Shown: positions 1 to 13,751 of the stretch, in pieces
Layout of the letters: the number at the start of each line of letters is the position of its first letter
Numbering within the stretch: the stretch's first letter is position 1
Assembly (NCBI GenBank): GCA_014904845.1
Contig: MU119374.1
Span: forward strand, 1 to 64,000
Reading direction: 5' to 3'
Length of the DNA: 64,000 nt
Origin: Acephala macrosclerotiorum
Taxonomy: Eukaryota > Ascomycota > Leotiomycetes > Helotiales > Mollisiaceae
Notes under the pieces: model-generated
What the model was told of the DNA's origin: nothing
Database searches by the model: none
What the model saw: the letters and a program-made list of their open reading frames with translations, nothing else
Program-made: the position numbers and the translations under genes

Positions 1-3000
1 AATTTGTATGTAAAGATACATAATTTTATGCGGTGCTGTCTGTGCGGACCTCCCCTGCTTAGCGTGGACCATGTCTCAGCAGACGAGGGGATAGTGGTCG
101 AGGGTAATGGCGAGGGGCGCCCGAGTGCACTGACCTGGGATTGGCTGTGACGGCTGCGATAGATTGAAATGGTGGCTGAACGAACCCACCACGCCGCTTC
201 TCTACTCCCAGAATAATTATCCTGCTTGAATCTCTCGATCAATCACGACAGCGAATGCGTGAACGGCAATCAATCGACGAATTGCTGGCCCTGCGGTCAG
301 ATCTGGGGACCCTCGAGTCCGCGCAGTAGCAGGATACACTGATAGGGGTGGTGTGGATGCGATGCGACGCGATGCGATGCACTGCTTTCGTTCCTACAGT
401 CGCTAGCCTTTCCCTAAAGTTAATGAACCGCGCCTCTTGCTGCTCAACAACACGAATTTGGTTGATGACAGAGGGATTGACCAGTATTAGTGAGCCGCCG
501 TTGACAGGAAACCAGGGTTGGGGTCCAAGATTTAAAGTGTCTGGGAAATGTCCGTCGTTCAGCAGTACTGAGTACTATTTCTAGTGCAGGACCTGAGGAA
601 CGCCGGTGTGCAATTGGTGTATTTGATAGAGGCCGACTTGCTGACGAAGGAAGACGAGCTGGATCGAATCTTGATCGTCGTCAACAAAAGTTGGTAGACT
701 TGATTTCTATGAAAGACGCCTCACGTCTAGAGACTTAACACAGTGAAGTCAACGAGGCTAGTTCGAGTCGCGATGGTGCAGCTAGAGAGAGGTCTGAGAG
801 GTCTGGCGGAGGCTAGCGCGGGATCTCTGGGGACTGGCTGTGTCTGTCTGGGTTAACCCTGAGCCTATGCAGCCTCGTAAATGAGGAAGGCTGTAACTGA
901 CCTTATTGATAGGACTAATCCAGAGTCCCGGATAATAGTCGCAGACAGCCTCGACGAGAATGGCAAATGCGAAAGGTCACTCTCAGGATCCTCAACCTAA
1001 ATTTCTGCAACAATACGAGGTACAGAGGAGCAAGTTCGCCTTGAAATATCCGGGAGCTGAGGAACGAGAAAAGTGTTGATAGGAAGGAGATGCAAGTAAG
1101 CTCGATTTCTCACCCGACCGGTGACAGTTTTTCTCCGACTTCTAGTAAGGCGTTCAGGCTCTGAAAATGTTTTTTGGGCTGGAGAAGAAGTCTGTCTGTT
1201 TCTGACTGTGCTGGTATATTACGAGCTGAGAAGCCGAGACGGGTGTCCGAAGATATATGACTTTCGAAGCTATTGCCACTAACGCCGTCGATATCGACTT
1301 CAATGGTCTTAAAAAGATTCTCCAGCACGTGGGAAAAGCTTCCTTCCAAATCTGGTACCTAGTCTGGTTTGTACACATTAGCTTGTCTGTATCTTCATCC
1401 CCTCATCCCCTAAGCTTCTTTGGCTTCGGCGACGTGATCTTCAGCGAGCGTGAGGAGATCCATCCCCTTGGATTTGGAGCTACTCTTACCTCCGACGGGA
1501 GCACCGAGAACACTTTCACAAGGAGGCTCAAAAAAGTGACTGATCGACAGAAGCGTTGCGCAAGGCCCACGGAGAGAACAGTAGTTGGTTTCTTTGGGGA
1601 CTAGGACTAAGACTATGGCAGGACAAACTCGAGGCCAGTCGAGTATCTATCCAATTTTAAGGTTTGATTAACAGCACGCAACACAGCATCAGATCTCTGT
1701 TCAACACTAATTATTCAAGGCATTGGTTTGGTCCCCGAATGAACCAATCAGTGTGCAGCTGTTGGAAGAAAGGCAACGTCCCGTCGCTCACTTACGTGCA
1801 TTTCGCTAGAGAAAATCAACCAGAGATGTACTTTCTTGGAGAAGTTTCAAGACAGGTACACGATGCTTGTTAGATGAGGGACTTTCATTCGTTGAGATTC
1901 TATCGAGATCATGGCCATGCAGCCTGAGGATCTTCATTCCCCAAGAAGCGATGTATCACTTTTGTCAGGTACACGCCCGGAAAGCACGCCCGAAATCTTC
2001 ATGAGCCTCACCACCGAAACCCTATCGCATCAGCGGCGTGTACAGCGTCCAGATTATCCAGTCAGGATATTCGAATCTAGACTCATGCAGGCAAAGTGCA
2101 TGTCCACGAAGCACGTCTAATTAAATGCCAATAGGCGCGGATGTTGTGGGTCTTTCGTTCAGCTTCCTTCATTGCCGAATCAATTTACAATATTCCCTCT
2201 TCTAACGAGAGGATGGCAGTCGAAAACGCCACAAGGCTTGCAAGCAGATGCGGGCTTGGCGCACATATGGGAGGCCAAGAATGCTGGCCAACGAGAGTAG
2301 CAGAGTCAAACTGACTTTCCCAAGGGAGGGGATAGCCTACGGTTGCACTGCGCTACGCGCAGCCAGGCCAGACGCTGGTGCATTCACAACGGATTGTTTC
2401 TTCTTTGCTGCGTTCTGCACGGTGAGCTTGCTGCTTGCAGTTGCGTCCGACTTCTGCCTGTCATGGGGTAGCTAAAAAAGCGCCCGCCGTTATTCTTCTC
2501 GGAGTCGAAGATAGTTCTCCAATAGGAAAGACCGGCAGACCGGCAAACACCTCATTAATTCTCAACCATGGTGTCCGTTTGCAGCTAAGGATGGCAGTTA
2601 GAACTTAGTATCCCCACACCACCACGCCAAAGAAGTCAGAACCAAACCAAACCAGGCCAGCGCGAAATCCGCCATAATCGAGGCTCAGCTTCGATGCTTG
2701 AATGTTTCAGCCCAACCCAGATGGTCCAATCTAATCGGGTGATAATTGTCGTGAGGAGATGGTACCATGATCACTTGCACCATTCCAGGTCAAGAGGCGT
2801 TTCTGCTCTACATGCTCTCAATTGCCCTTATCACACCGTTCATCAGTATGCCGCCCATGCACAATGATATCAGGTGGCTGCTGTCCGAGAGACATGTCGG
2901 TATTGGCGTTAAAGGAGCGCGTCAGGAGCACGTTCCACAGCCTGATGTAGGGTCTTTCGTGGTTCTGTTGAAGTCATAATGAGCTGATTGGATCGTCAAT

Positions 3001-6000
3001 TGCGAAGAGTGAGACCTCCGCTCCGTTTCTTGCAGCTTCCGATGTCTTACCTTCCTGCTTTCACTTCTAGCGTTTCTATCGAGCGTTGCTGCAGGGACCC
3101 CCAATCTCAACAATAATCTTTAAGTGTTCATCTGCCGATAAAACGTCCACATAGAGGAGACCAACCTTAGGCTGCAATCAAATTATCCACATTCCACATC
3201 GAGCACCATCGCAGCCCCCGCACCTCAATCTCTCGATCTCATCATCTCACTCAAGCATGTTTCAACAGCCAGACCCGGTCCGGGACTGGGCTTAGCTCCC
3301 GTCCAAGAATAAGAAATACTCTTTCTCCGAGTCCCAACAGCTTCATTCGCCTCTCAAAGCTTAGCAACCTCTCACCGGCTACCTGCAGCCTCCAGAACGT
3401 GCAAGGGCTAGTGCAGTCATTGATAGGTCATGCTTACATGTACATGCCGGCTTCTGCTGCAGGAAGCCGAAACCCTTGCCGTCAGCTAAGAAGCCACTAC
3501 GTGAAATGAGTCCTGGATGTTGGCCTGCTTATGCTTTTTATGAACGATTGAGAGAAGAGATAGAACTATTCCAAGTTTCAAGCCAGTAGGCAAAATATCT
3601 TTGAGTTTATGAAGGAATCTTGATTTTATCCATCTTGGACGGAAGTTTCCCAAGCCACCGGAAGAAGTCCGATCTTGCACGGATGAATCGATCGAGGGGT
3701 CCTCGAAAACGAGACATGGAGTGGATAGTAAGCAGCCAAGCCGTATTCGCGTGCTGAATGAACAGGCCAGAGAAGCCGACTTTTGTCTGAGGTAGCCGAA
3801 AGGTTCGGGCCGAGATGGTCTGAGAGTTCCGTCTTATTGCTTTATACCAGCCTGTATTTCTCGTGAAAAGGTCATGCTCGAAGCAAGAAAATAAGTGACA
3901 ATGATGTTGTCGTGGATATTATTGAACACATCAATCCTCTTCCACATCGTTCCCGGTACCAACCAACATCCCTTCGTAACACAGCAGCGGCACGGTCTCG
4001 GCCTTCGATCTCTGTGCCATGTGATGTATCAACACTCCCGCCTACCCAGCCCTCATCTGCAAGCCACCAAAAATAAAGACACCACGAGTAACACCATATC
4101 CACACACCTCCAATCAATCCTTTCTGATTCTCAACCAACAACATGCATCCTGCAGCGTGTTCCCAAGAAGGTCACAAAAATTCTCTTTCATCCTAGAAAA
4201 GGCGTCCTGAAAAGGAAGGAGTGGATACGGACCAATGACCCGAATAACGCCTGCTTGGTGGTGGAGGGAAATGTGGACGATTAACTTGATTTTGGACAGA
4301 GGCTCCCGAATCAATGGTTGTGTGGGAGATGTCGACATGGGAGGGGGGCAACGCCACGATGCAGGCTTTCGCGTTTCCAAAACGGAATCGCGAAGGATGT
4401 GGGAATATGCACGACATCGCCATCCGCAGTGAGAACGGGGAGGAATTGGTCCGCTTCTTTGAAGTTTCCGACACGCTCTAAGAAAACGAAGCCGAAATCG
4501 CAATACTTCGCCACTGTTTGAATTTGGACCATGCTCATGATTGGATCCCCTCGCTGTTGGAATTCACAAACCAGGTGCGAAGAGGCATTTCTGCCGAGAA
4601 GTTGTCAGCCAGGGGTTGATGAGCAAAAGGTTCAGGGAACGTTATAACAAGCATCCCCTCAACCCGCCTAGAACTACTGCACGCTCGAGCCCTTCCCGTC
4701 GAGATCAGCGCCGCCTTACCGGTTTCTTCTAGGCTTGAAGCCACTGATCACCCCTAATTTTCCAGTGCACTGCTCACCCTTGGGCCCCTAAACTTTTTTA
4801 CCTACAAAACTCGATCTCACTTGACGGTCGGTCCCAAAAATCAGGACGAACCATTACTGCAAATTAACGAACTGTTCGACACGATTTGTACATTTTCTTA
4901 GCTTGCATCCCATCGCACAACATACATCTTCCCAACTAGACCAGTCTTGGTAAATAATAGGAGCCATCTCCGGTCTCGGTGCTAGCTGACGTACAGAACA
5001 ATGCCGCGCCGTTGTCTCGGGAGTCGGGAAGCCTTCTAATTGTTTTTCTCCAAGTATACAGAGATAGGGGCAAGGGAAGCGATATGATACGAAAGCAAGA
5101 TGGCGAAACACAAATCTAGTTCATTCAATTTCGCCAATTTCTACCCTTTACCAAGCTAGCTAGCCAAAGCAAGAACAATGGGCTGGTTCGAGAGAAAGTT
5201 GAAGCAAACTTGAGGAAGGAAAGATACAGGAAAAGGCATAAACGGGAAGGTCACGAGGCTGTCTGCGGCGTAACCCCAGACGACATCAAGCCTTCTCGAA
5301 CTGGACGGAGACGCCCTCCGTCCCTGATGATCCCTCCAGCGAACCTGCACCAACCCAACACCGCACTTCCAACTTACCCATCAAAACGTTTCCGGGCCCT
5401 GCTCCGGCCTTCGAATCATCGTTGCAGAAGACAGAGCTGTGTGTGACCAAAGACGCAATTAGCGGGAGGCTTGAGACTAGCAAGAAAGACCAGAAGGAAA
5501 GGATTTCAGATGCGCTGTTTTCCCTCTCGGGCTTGCACCTGCGCTTGAGTTTCCCATTATGGTGGGATTCCATTATGCATAGTAAGGGTAGGGTGCTTAT
5601 CCGCCTCTCACAACTTTCGTGAACATATCATGGAAGAAGTCAAAAGTTGATGGATGTTCTGCAACACGAGGTCAGGTGAACCTGTGCAAACATGTTCGTC
5701 AGGTGAGGCCTTGCATTTGCATATCCTTGTATCCAACTTTCTTGCAGAAGGCATACTTGATGAACTGTCCATCATGGAAGTAAGTAAAGAGGTGAGTTGG
5801 ACATTAGCACATGTCATGCATGGCATCGAGAAGTTGCGTGTTGCATTTCCTTTCGTGCGTTTCCCAGCTTTCTGGAAAGAGTGTGCCTGGACTCCCCTCA
5901 GATTGGCTTTTGATCCCTTCTCTTGGGACATATTCTTCTCTTTTGGTTATTTACTTAAAACGTCTAAGTCTCTGCGCGATGACGAGTTGGCGTGTCCCTC

Positions 6001-8915
6001 TGCAAGTGCTCGATTTGACGCAAATGTGCGTGTGATGTGCTGTCAATGAGCAGCAACAAGGGTCCAGTTGACAGTAATTGTTGCACGAGGCTGAAGTGGT
6101 GGGTGGCTCCTGCTTTCCTTCTGTCTTGCTCCCGTCGATCGGGGCCCTGGATGAATGCTGGCCCTCTAGTTGGTCTGAGGCACGGTCTAGGTCATGTGGA
6201 TAGAAATGCCACTACGCCTTTAGACCAGCCTATTCTAGCTCCTGATAGAGCCCGCTATTCCATCTCATCACTTAAACGACAACGGAAAACGAACTCCTAA
6301 TCCTCGTCCATAATCCCGAACTTAGTCTTAGTTGTCTTCAGCAAGTCCCGGAAACCATTTCCAGCTATCTTGCTCCTTCTCGTCTCGCGCGTTAACTTCC
6401 TTCCAAAAAAGCAAAAGGAAGATTTAGAATTGGATGGGTGGGCAATACCCAGATTGCAGCTGAAATATTTCGGTACATACTACCGGCACTTACATGCGCC
6501 GTCATCCTTAGGTCGTACAAGAATCCCTCCTCTATACTCAATCTCACTTAGACTCTCCTGTCAAGTCCAACGCCGTCTCCAACCAAATCCTCTAGAATAA
6601 ACACTACTGTCCATCACGAACGTTCGTGCATCACGCTAAAGGCTAACCACTACCATCTAGGTTCGGCGAATTTCAACACTACCGCCCGCCACGAAAACTC
6701 AAAGTCCCCGCAAGCTTCAGGCCAGAGCGTCAAGGCCGAGAACTATCTCATAGCCCCCGCCAAACCCGTCTACAATTGTAAGAAGAGGTAAGGCCTGGAT
6801 GGCACTAACCTATCTCGGTGCTGCCGACAGTCTCAACACTATAGTTCGACGCCAATGCAAGAAGTATATACCAACCTCAATCCTCTGAACCATGGTGTCG
6901 GAATTCTTCCCCTCATCTGCTCATTTCTGAGATGAGTGCGGTGGCTGGGCTTGGAGATCGATCTGGATTCAGAAGGTGACTCTTTACGTGCAGAGGATGG
7001 TGTGGCTGTGTTGAGGTTGGAGGGGCGTATTGCGTATTTCCCCAAATGGAGATGACTCCGGATCTACTAGTAGATCGTGAGGTTGCTTTCAGCTGACCTG
7101 GAGGTCATGATGGATTCCTTGGTATTGGGATTTCGTCCTGATTCTGTTCGGCGATCATGATGATGGTGCGTCCTCGCCGACTTCAAGATTGATCCACATT
7201 CGAGGTCATGAGGAAAGGTGACTCCAAAACTTTCCAAATCTCTTCTGCAAATCAGAAGTTCAGAGTGACGCTCGGCCATTCTTTCACCGAGTTGAGAAGC
7301 TTTAGTTTCAAAGATGGGAGAACAGCATTACTGCGTCTCACAATTCGTCATCATCATTCTCATGTAACTTGTCACTTGTTGACTTCGGTGCCTGAATATG
7401 AGTCCTGATGATCACTTCTTGCCACGCTGCCGCCTCTGCGTTTTCGTCTACCAAGTCATGCGCTATGTATCCAAGAAAGATTACAATGCATGTGACAAAT
7501 TCCAAGGAGAGCCGCCAGTTATGCCTTGTAGCGTAATCTTGCACCGCCTGCCAATCTCAGTCAGCATCTGTTGGACTCTGGAGACCACGGCTATCTCGTC
7601 AAGACTTTGACCGAGATCAACTTCACATCCTTTTCGTCAGGAGCCTTGGGAAGGCTTCCAAATCTAAGTACGCATGCCACTTGACACTCGATACACATCT
7701 CCGAATTGCGAATTGCGAACTGCGATTCTCACCGAGATTTGCCAAATGACCATCCACATCCCATCAACCGCTCGCTTATACCTCCGTCGGGCATCGATAT
7801 CACAAAGGCATCATTGCGCCTGGGCATTCAGCATATGATCATTTCCCGGCTATACGGCACTCTCAAATCTCCAAGACTGCTCGGCCGCCTCATTTCTTCA
7901 TCATTACCGATACTTTTGCTGCCTCAAAACGCTCTCTCGGGACGAGGAAGTTGACGAACATCCTTCCTGTCTCTTTCCACGTTAGTAGCGTCTTAATTCC
8001 ACCCGCAACCTTTCGCAAGCTTCTATAACCGCTCTCATCACCGAGTAGACGGAGAAGGAACTCCGACTATGATTGGTGAGCATGTTAGAGGAATTGAGGA
8101 TTGTCGCAATCTCGAGCCACTCTCACCAAGATGAATGGAATCTTCGTCTTCGATTTTGCAGATCATGTGGAGATGAGGAGAAAGGTCTTATCTGATCTGC
8201 TGGTACACAGGTATTGTGTACAAGTGTACATGTGAACAAGTGAGAAGTGATCACGACGTTAAGTCGTGAAGGCTTCTGCTGTGATCGCGCTTCATCCTCA
8301 AGCTCAGTTAGAGTCTAGAACTAGGATTTACATGGTACGAAGAAAGTCATCGACGATTCAAAAGGGAAGGAGGAATTGTTATGCCGGAAGATTGCTTGCC
8401 ATTGCCACGCAAACGGAAGGGCGGAGATCTTCTTATCTTCACTTTAGGTCTCCCAGCAAGTCCAAAAAAAAACAAATTCCAAGAAGATCATCGTAAACTT
8501 AGTATGAACTCAAGGCATTCATAACCAATCTTTCAAGCATTCTCAAGAAGCAATGGAGATCAAACCTCATCCTACATTCTCATACCTACTTCGTTTCTTT
8601 AACTTGAATGACGCTGTAATGGGGAAGGCCTTGCCTTCTTCACCTTATTTCACATAAGTGAGCTAGCATCGTTTACGCCCCGAAATCCACACTACGTACA
8701 TACGAGCATCACTTGACACGAGAAAGCTTCGTCTTCTTCCCAGATCACGAATCGACGGGGGTTAGAGTGAGAAAGGATCTCGAATGAATCATGTACCGAG
8801 ACGCCTATTGCTCCCAAACACTCAACCTGCCTCACAACATCATCCCCATCGTTCGCAGTCCCTATACCCAAGGCACCAGTATCCCAGATGACTGGACCTG
8901 CCCATTGCGACGCAG
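1..8915. other. Long stretch without a supportable gene
   Basis: I see no coding region I can support in the first 8.9 kb. All open frames are short (about 130 codons or fewer), overlap each other on both strands, show no recognisable domain, and cannot be joined through introns into a familiar protein. Base composition looks ordinary, unlike the AT-rich block further right, so this is not obviously RIP-degraded DNA. It may hold long untranslated regions, non-coding RNA or decayed genes. A small iteration of GATGC-type units occurs near 355-384. Confidence 0.5.
355..384. repeat. Short GATGC-type tandem repeat
   Basis: Units of GATGC and GACGC repeat about five times in roughly 30 bp. This is a simple-sequence tract with no visible function. 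Confidence 0.5.
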
Positions 8916-10793
8916 CTAAACCAGCACTGATCCCATCTCCGTACCATTGACAAGTCCGTTAACACCCTTCCTCTCAATCCTCTCCAGACTGTTCAGTGCA
9001 TTCCTCTTTCTCTTGTCTTCTTCCGAGTCACTAGTCCATAGATGAGCATATGCTTTCCAGTCATCTTTCTCGACATCAATCCAGACTTTGCGTTTTGGTC
9101 GATTGGAAGGGGGATGCATCCACCAAGACAGCATTTCCTGAGTAGCGAGAGCTTCTTTATGAGACTGTATGAGGTGGACGATGTCAGCATAGGGGGATCC
9201 ATCACTGAGCGCTAGACCACTATGCACTTTCAACGTCCGTAACTTGACCCATTGTGTGCCCCAGTCCACACCTCGGTCTCCCTCACTTCCATCCCCAGCC
9301 CATCGCAATGCTCTAACCCAGTCTGCACACCCTGTCAGGTCCAGATACCCCAACCCGTATAACTTCGCCGCCAATCTTCTGAGGACTTCTGCCGCTTCCG
9401 TGAAATCATTGTCCAGAGAATGAGAATAGTAATTCGTTCCTCCATACTGGATGTCTTTCGCGAAACGGCTAGACATTACTGCTGTCTTCGCGTTCGGTGT
9501 TAGCGACGGAACTGGCCAGAAGGCGAGGGAGAGGTGTGTCAATGTCGGTATATGTTTAGTGAAAGCAAGAAGTCGGGGCCAGGAGATAGAGGTAGAAGGG
9601 TAGGACAGAGATAGGTGGGTGAGCCTCGGAAGTGGAGGAGAAAGAGATTGTGAAATGCTTTCTTCCCATGAAAGGTCTATGGTAATGTCCGTTCGGGGCT
9701 CAGGTTTCTGGATGAGCTCGGTAAGCTGCTTAAAGGATAGAGAATGGCCCATAGCACTAGTGACATCGAGGCGGAAGAACGAATCATTGTGCTCTCCAGC
9801 GTCGAATTCCGGTGTTGCTCCGTCCTCTTGTTCCGGAAGAACAAGGAGATTCTTCAACCTAGTACACGTCAGCCTGCGATGTCCCAAATCGAATCATAAC
9901 ATCAAATTCCAATATTCGCTTTCAGATACCCGAAACATATCCCAACCCCGAGGCAAGATGAAGTTTCCCACTATAGGAATTTCAAGAGCTTACCCTTCAA
10001 ATCCCACACCATCGTCGGGTCCATGTACAGCAATAGCACTCAGCAGCGCCATCCTAAGCCTACTCGGCAAGCCCACTAAGTTGTACTTCTCATACTCGTG
10101 TATGAACTCCCAGTCCCTTGCCATATTCCTCAAACACATATCCACCAACCTTCCTGGCTTTCCCTCTCCAGTTGGGAGACCCGGTAGATGATCCACATCA
10201 GTAGGGTATACACGCCGCTGTCCACGACCTCTCGGACCCGGTTGTGCATGCCTAGAACTATCAAGCCATGATTGTGGAGGAGCGGGACCAGCTGGCAGTC
10301 GTCGTCCACTTGCGTCGTGACGTCTGATCTGTCTACCGCGAGGTCTTGGACTAGGCGTCTCCGGTTGCGCGAGGAGATGGCGGATTTGTGGAGGAAGAGT
10401 AGGAGTCGTAATCGTGGTTGGGGAGGATGTCGGTCCGGAGGAGAGTTGTGATTTTCGGAGGGAGGAGATGAGGTCGTTCACTGAGGGTTGGACATTGTCT
10501 GAAGCGGGTGTTAGCTGAGCTTCAGAATCAATGTCGGTCCGTAATAATCGGTATCCATTCTGCTCTGCAGATTCTCGCATAAGGAGACGTAGCTGCTTTG
10601 GTGATGCACAGTACGCCGGCGCCATGATCGAGGTAAGAGAGTGGTTGCCTGAGCTTCATATCGCCAGTGGCGGGGTACGGCGAGGGGTCCACTTACGATG
10701 TGCAGAGCTCGATGAGCTCGACGCAGAGCTGAGAGACGGATGGACTGTACTTTGAGGCTTAGAATACTGTGCTGTGAACCGTTTCTTTGGCAT
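8916..10793 (-). CDS. Conserved fungal leucine-rich protein, about 514 aa, three exons
   Basis: Exons on the minus strand: 10793-10697, 10498-9994 and 9858-8916. All have GTAAG donors and CAG or TAG acceptors, and the frame stays open to the stop. I chose the start at 10793 because exon 1 (MPKKR...) joins exon 2 in phase. The N-terminal third is basic, Ser/Pro-rich and probably disordered. The middle holds a conserved-looking segment around RDWEFIHEYEKYNLVGLPSR and a short LLSAIAVHGPDD motif. The C-terminal half has leucine-rich, LRR-like strands (for example PRLTHLSLSYPS and PTLTHLSLAFWP). I have an unverified memory that orthologues carry an automatic 'tafazzin' label; I see no acyltransferase domain to support that. 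An F-box/LRR-like adaptor role is possible, but no clear F-box is visible. Function unknown. Confidence is good for the gene model and low for any role. Confidence 0.8.
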
Positions 10794-11398
10794 AGGGGTG
10801 ATGTCGACAACCTTCGATTGTTGATGTTGTAGGAAAGAGAAATTGTGTGACGCATCGAGGTCTTGATAACCCAGAAGGCGCTAAAATGTAAGCTCACGAT
10901 GCGCTAAAATGTCCGAGCCAGTGGAGGCAACCTCCATCCTTCACAACCTTCCCAATTCTTATTATTCCTATCATCACCCAGATATCTATGTATCACAATG
11001 CCCGAGCAACCTGTGTATATCAATTGTCGGGCCTTTGTCCAAGATTTTGCAGGCAACAGTTTACTGTATTCACAGTCGAGGAAGTCCTCAGGCTGCTGCT
11101 TCGAGCAGGGCTCATCGCACATATACGATGACGGAAATCTTCGATGGGTTTGAGAGCTATCAAGTCATCTTCTATGAAACTCTTCTTCTCGTTCATCTTC
11201 AAATACCAGCGTATCTTGGGTCTCATCAATGCATATTTATGTGAAAGTCTAATCGACAAGTCAAGTTGCATCCGACTGTACCTGCCCACCGGCTGAAATG
11301 GAAATCGGCATGCATCGTCACATCTCACCCCTTACTACACTATCCCATTTGAATCCCATTTCTTTGGAACTTTTCTCGTTTTGTCATCATATAAAGAT
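10794..11398. other. Intergenic, nothing recognised
   Basis: Upstream region of the minus-strand leucine-rich protein, ending where the P450 pseudogene begins. No supported coding sequence or repeat was seen. Confidence 0.5.
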
Positions 11399-13141
11399 GG
11401 TGTTGTTGAATTCGTTGCTTGAAGCGGTCTATGCAGTTCGATATGGCTCCTGGTTGCAGCCGTCGCTGCCAACCTTTGGTACGAATGGCTGTCGTACAGA
11501 AGACTTGCAGCATTCAAAGGACCATTTTTGGGGGAAATCTCGAGCGTTTGGTTTAATAAAGCACTATCATCAAAGCGAGCTTACTTGGAGTTTTACGAAG
11601 TCTCAGAAGTATGGTATGTCGCATCAGGTGGTTCATTCTAGTCCATGCTGACAATGTTTGCAGGAGACCTTGCTAGGATTGCGTCAAATCTCCTGATCAC
11701 TAGCGATCCCGATGTGATGATCCGGATGAGTTTAGCAAGATCCAAGTACACAAGATCGCCCTGGTATGCGGGACAGAAAGTTGATTTTGACCATAACAAT
11801 ATTTTTTCGACAATTGAAGAGGATATTCACAACAAGAAACGATCACAGATGGCCATTGGGGCAAGCCAACCTGTTCAAAAAACCAAAAGGATAGCTGACT
11901 GCTCCAATCTAGTATTCGGGAAAAGATATCGATAGCCTAGAAACCATGATTGACGGCCACATTCTCGAATTCATGAACCTTACTCGAACAAAGTACCTGA
12001 CAATCGGCTCCAACCTAAAACCTATGGACTTTGCTTGCAAAGCTTCATTCTTCACCATGGATGTGCTCACCGAGATTGCATTTGGTACCACATGGGGCTG
12101 CTTGGTAGCAGACGAAGGCGTATCTAGCTAGTTTGAGTGCATAGAAAAAATGATCCCAACCGTTATCAAGGCAACCAAGATCCCTTGGCTCTCCAGTCTT
12201 CTCAAGATACCTTTCCTAAGAAAGCTAGTCATGCCATCTGGGAAAGCGCAGACGGGTCCCGGGAGACTGATCGCCGTGTCCCGAGAGATTGTTCAAAGCG
12301 GTTTGAAGAGGAAGATCCTGGTAGGCATAGAGACATGATGGGCTCCTTTATTCGGCATGGTGTGTCCAGGTCTGAAGTAGCATCCGAAATACAACTTCAA
12401 ATGTAAGCAAACGCCCTTCCCCAATTAGAACGTTGCTGAATATCCTTTAAAGTTACTGGTGTAGACGCAATCGCAACAGTGATCCGAGCCACCACCCTTT
12501 TCATCATTACCAATCCACTCGTATACAAGACTCTGCAACCAGAGATCGACCCATTATTTCCGAAGATGAAGCTCGCAAGCTACCTTACCTCCGATCCGTA
12601 ATCAATGAAGGGGTTAGGATGTTGCCACTAGTCACAGGCAACATGCCCAAAGTCGTCCCACCAGAAGGCGATACCATTAACGGCCGCTTTGTTCCGGGTG
12701 GTACTTGGATTGGCAGGTCCGACTGGGCTATCCAACGAAGCACAAAAATTTATGGAGACGATGCTGCAATCTTTAGGCCTGAGAGATGGCTAGAAGCGAA
12801 AGGCGAGACAATGGAAAATATGGAGAGGACGGTGGGGCTGCTGCGGGGACATGGGAAGTGCTCATGCCTGGGTAAGAACATTACATGGATGGAGCTGAAT
12901 AAGATCTTCTTCGAGGTGAGTTTCCTGCTTTTGAATTCACTCCTCGTCCTATATCAGAGCAACGACTCCCCAACCACGTCTTGCTACTCGGCACATTTGA
13001 CTAAGAGCAAACTCTCAGTTATTCAAGAATCCTGACATCACGATCGCAGATCCAAGCCATCCTTGGAAAAGCGATAACTACGGACTCTGGCTACAGAAAG
13101 AAATGTTCGTCAAAGTCACAGAGCGCAACAAGAGTCACTAG
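11399..13141 (+). pseudogene. Cytochrome P450 pseudogene (pisatin-demethylase/benzoate-hydroxylase-like)
   Basis: Scattered frames together resemble one fungal P450. In order: an N-terminal hydrophobic segment near 11440-11600; KYTRSPWYAG; a C-helix-like segment with DIHNKKRSQM; DVLTEIAFG near 12060; an I-helix remnant TGVDAIATVIRAT near 12465; the ExxR motif as EGVR; FRPERW; and a heme loop with GHGKCSCLGKN near 12850. Many lesions are visible. There is a frameshift just before the first intron (11595), a stop at about 12129, a frameshift near 12335, a missing segment of about 20 residues near 12545 and shifts elsewhere. The I-helix has lost the usual acidic-Thr pair, and the heme-loop Phe is Arg. 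Introns are still recognisable, including 11861-11912, which reads as GC-AG. No cluster partner is evident. Original substrate cannot be told. Confidence 0.85.
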
Positions 13142-13355
13142 CTCCGGGACCTAGTCACTGCCGCCCTTGCAGACCTTGCCCTTGATCGTCAAAGCATGGT
13201 ACACTTGTTATTCGGAACCATACTATGTTTGTTCACGAACATTTTGCTCGATATTCCACACCCGTTAGGATTTTGCATCTTTTGGCGCCCATGCCCACTC
13301 GCTTCGCATATGCTTCGTGGTTTCTCTGCGCGCAACAGTCTTGCATCAAACGAAA
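13142..13355. other. Short spacer before a small orphan gene
   Basis: About 210 bp between the P450 remnant and the next start codon. It probably carries the promoter of the small gene. No motif was identified. Confidence 0.4.
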
Positions 13356-13751
13356 ATGTCTTCGAATACACCCTCGGATAAGAATCCCTCACCTGCTCAA
13401 CCTCAATCTTCTTCCCAGTCAAAAACTCCAAACCACCCACCTCCTCCCTCTACCTCGTCTACCAACCTCCCAACACGCTTAGCAAACCTAAAACTCAACA
13501 CTTCCGTACTACCAGCTCCTCGCACACCGTCAGTAGTCCTCTCACCTACCTCACCTTCTGTACCATGGCCATTACACATCTCTTGGTTTCGGAAAATGTT
13601 TGGACTTCCGAAGACGTATAAATATCAGAGTTATCTTGAGGAGCTTGAAGATGGGAAGTGGGCTGTTTTTGAGGACGAGGTAAAGGGAAGAGGTACAGAT
13701 GAGGAGATGGGGGACGAGCAGATGGGGGCGAGAGGGGAGGTGAAGGATTAG
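13356..13751 (+). CDS. Small hypothetical protein, 131 aa
   Basis: A single uninterrupted frame starting MSSNTPSDKN. The first 75 residues are Ser/Pro/Thr-rich and look disordered. The C-terminal half has a compact conserved-looking segment, SWFRKMFGLPKTYKYQSYLE, followed by an acidic tail. I favour the ATG at 13356 over the upstream in-frame reading because codons upstream of it do not look coding. No signal peptide, membrane segment or known domain. Small single-exon genes of this composition are common in filamentous ascomycetes. Function unknown; it could be a spurious frame. Confidence 0.5.
   Translation: MSSNTPSDKNPSPAQPQSSSQSKTPNHPPPPSTSSTNLPTRLANLKLNTSVLPAPRTPSVVLSPTSPSVPWPLHISWFRKMFGLPKTYKYQSYLEELEDGKWAVFEDEVKGRGTDEEMGDEQMGARGEVKD

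Noticed and set aside
5608..6049. Frames of 107 and 131 codons on opposite strands
   Set aside because: They overlap each other, have no domain, and no splice extension gives a familiar protein.
9619..10191. 190-codon plus-strand frame
   Set aside because: Antisense to the leucine-rich protein gene and its intron; the product looks random.
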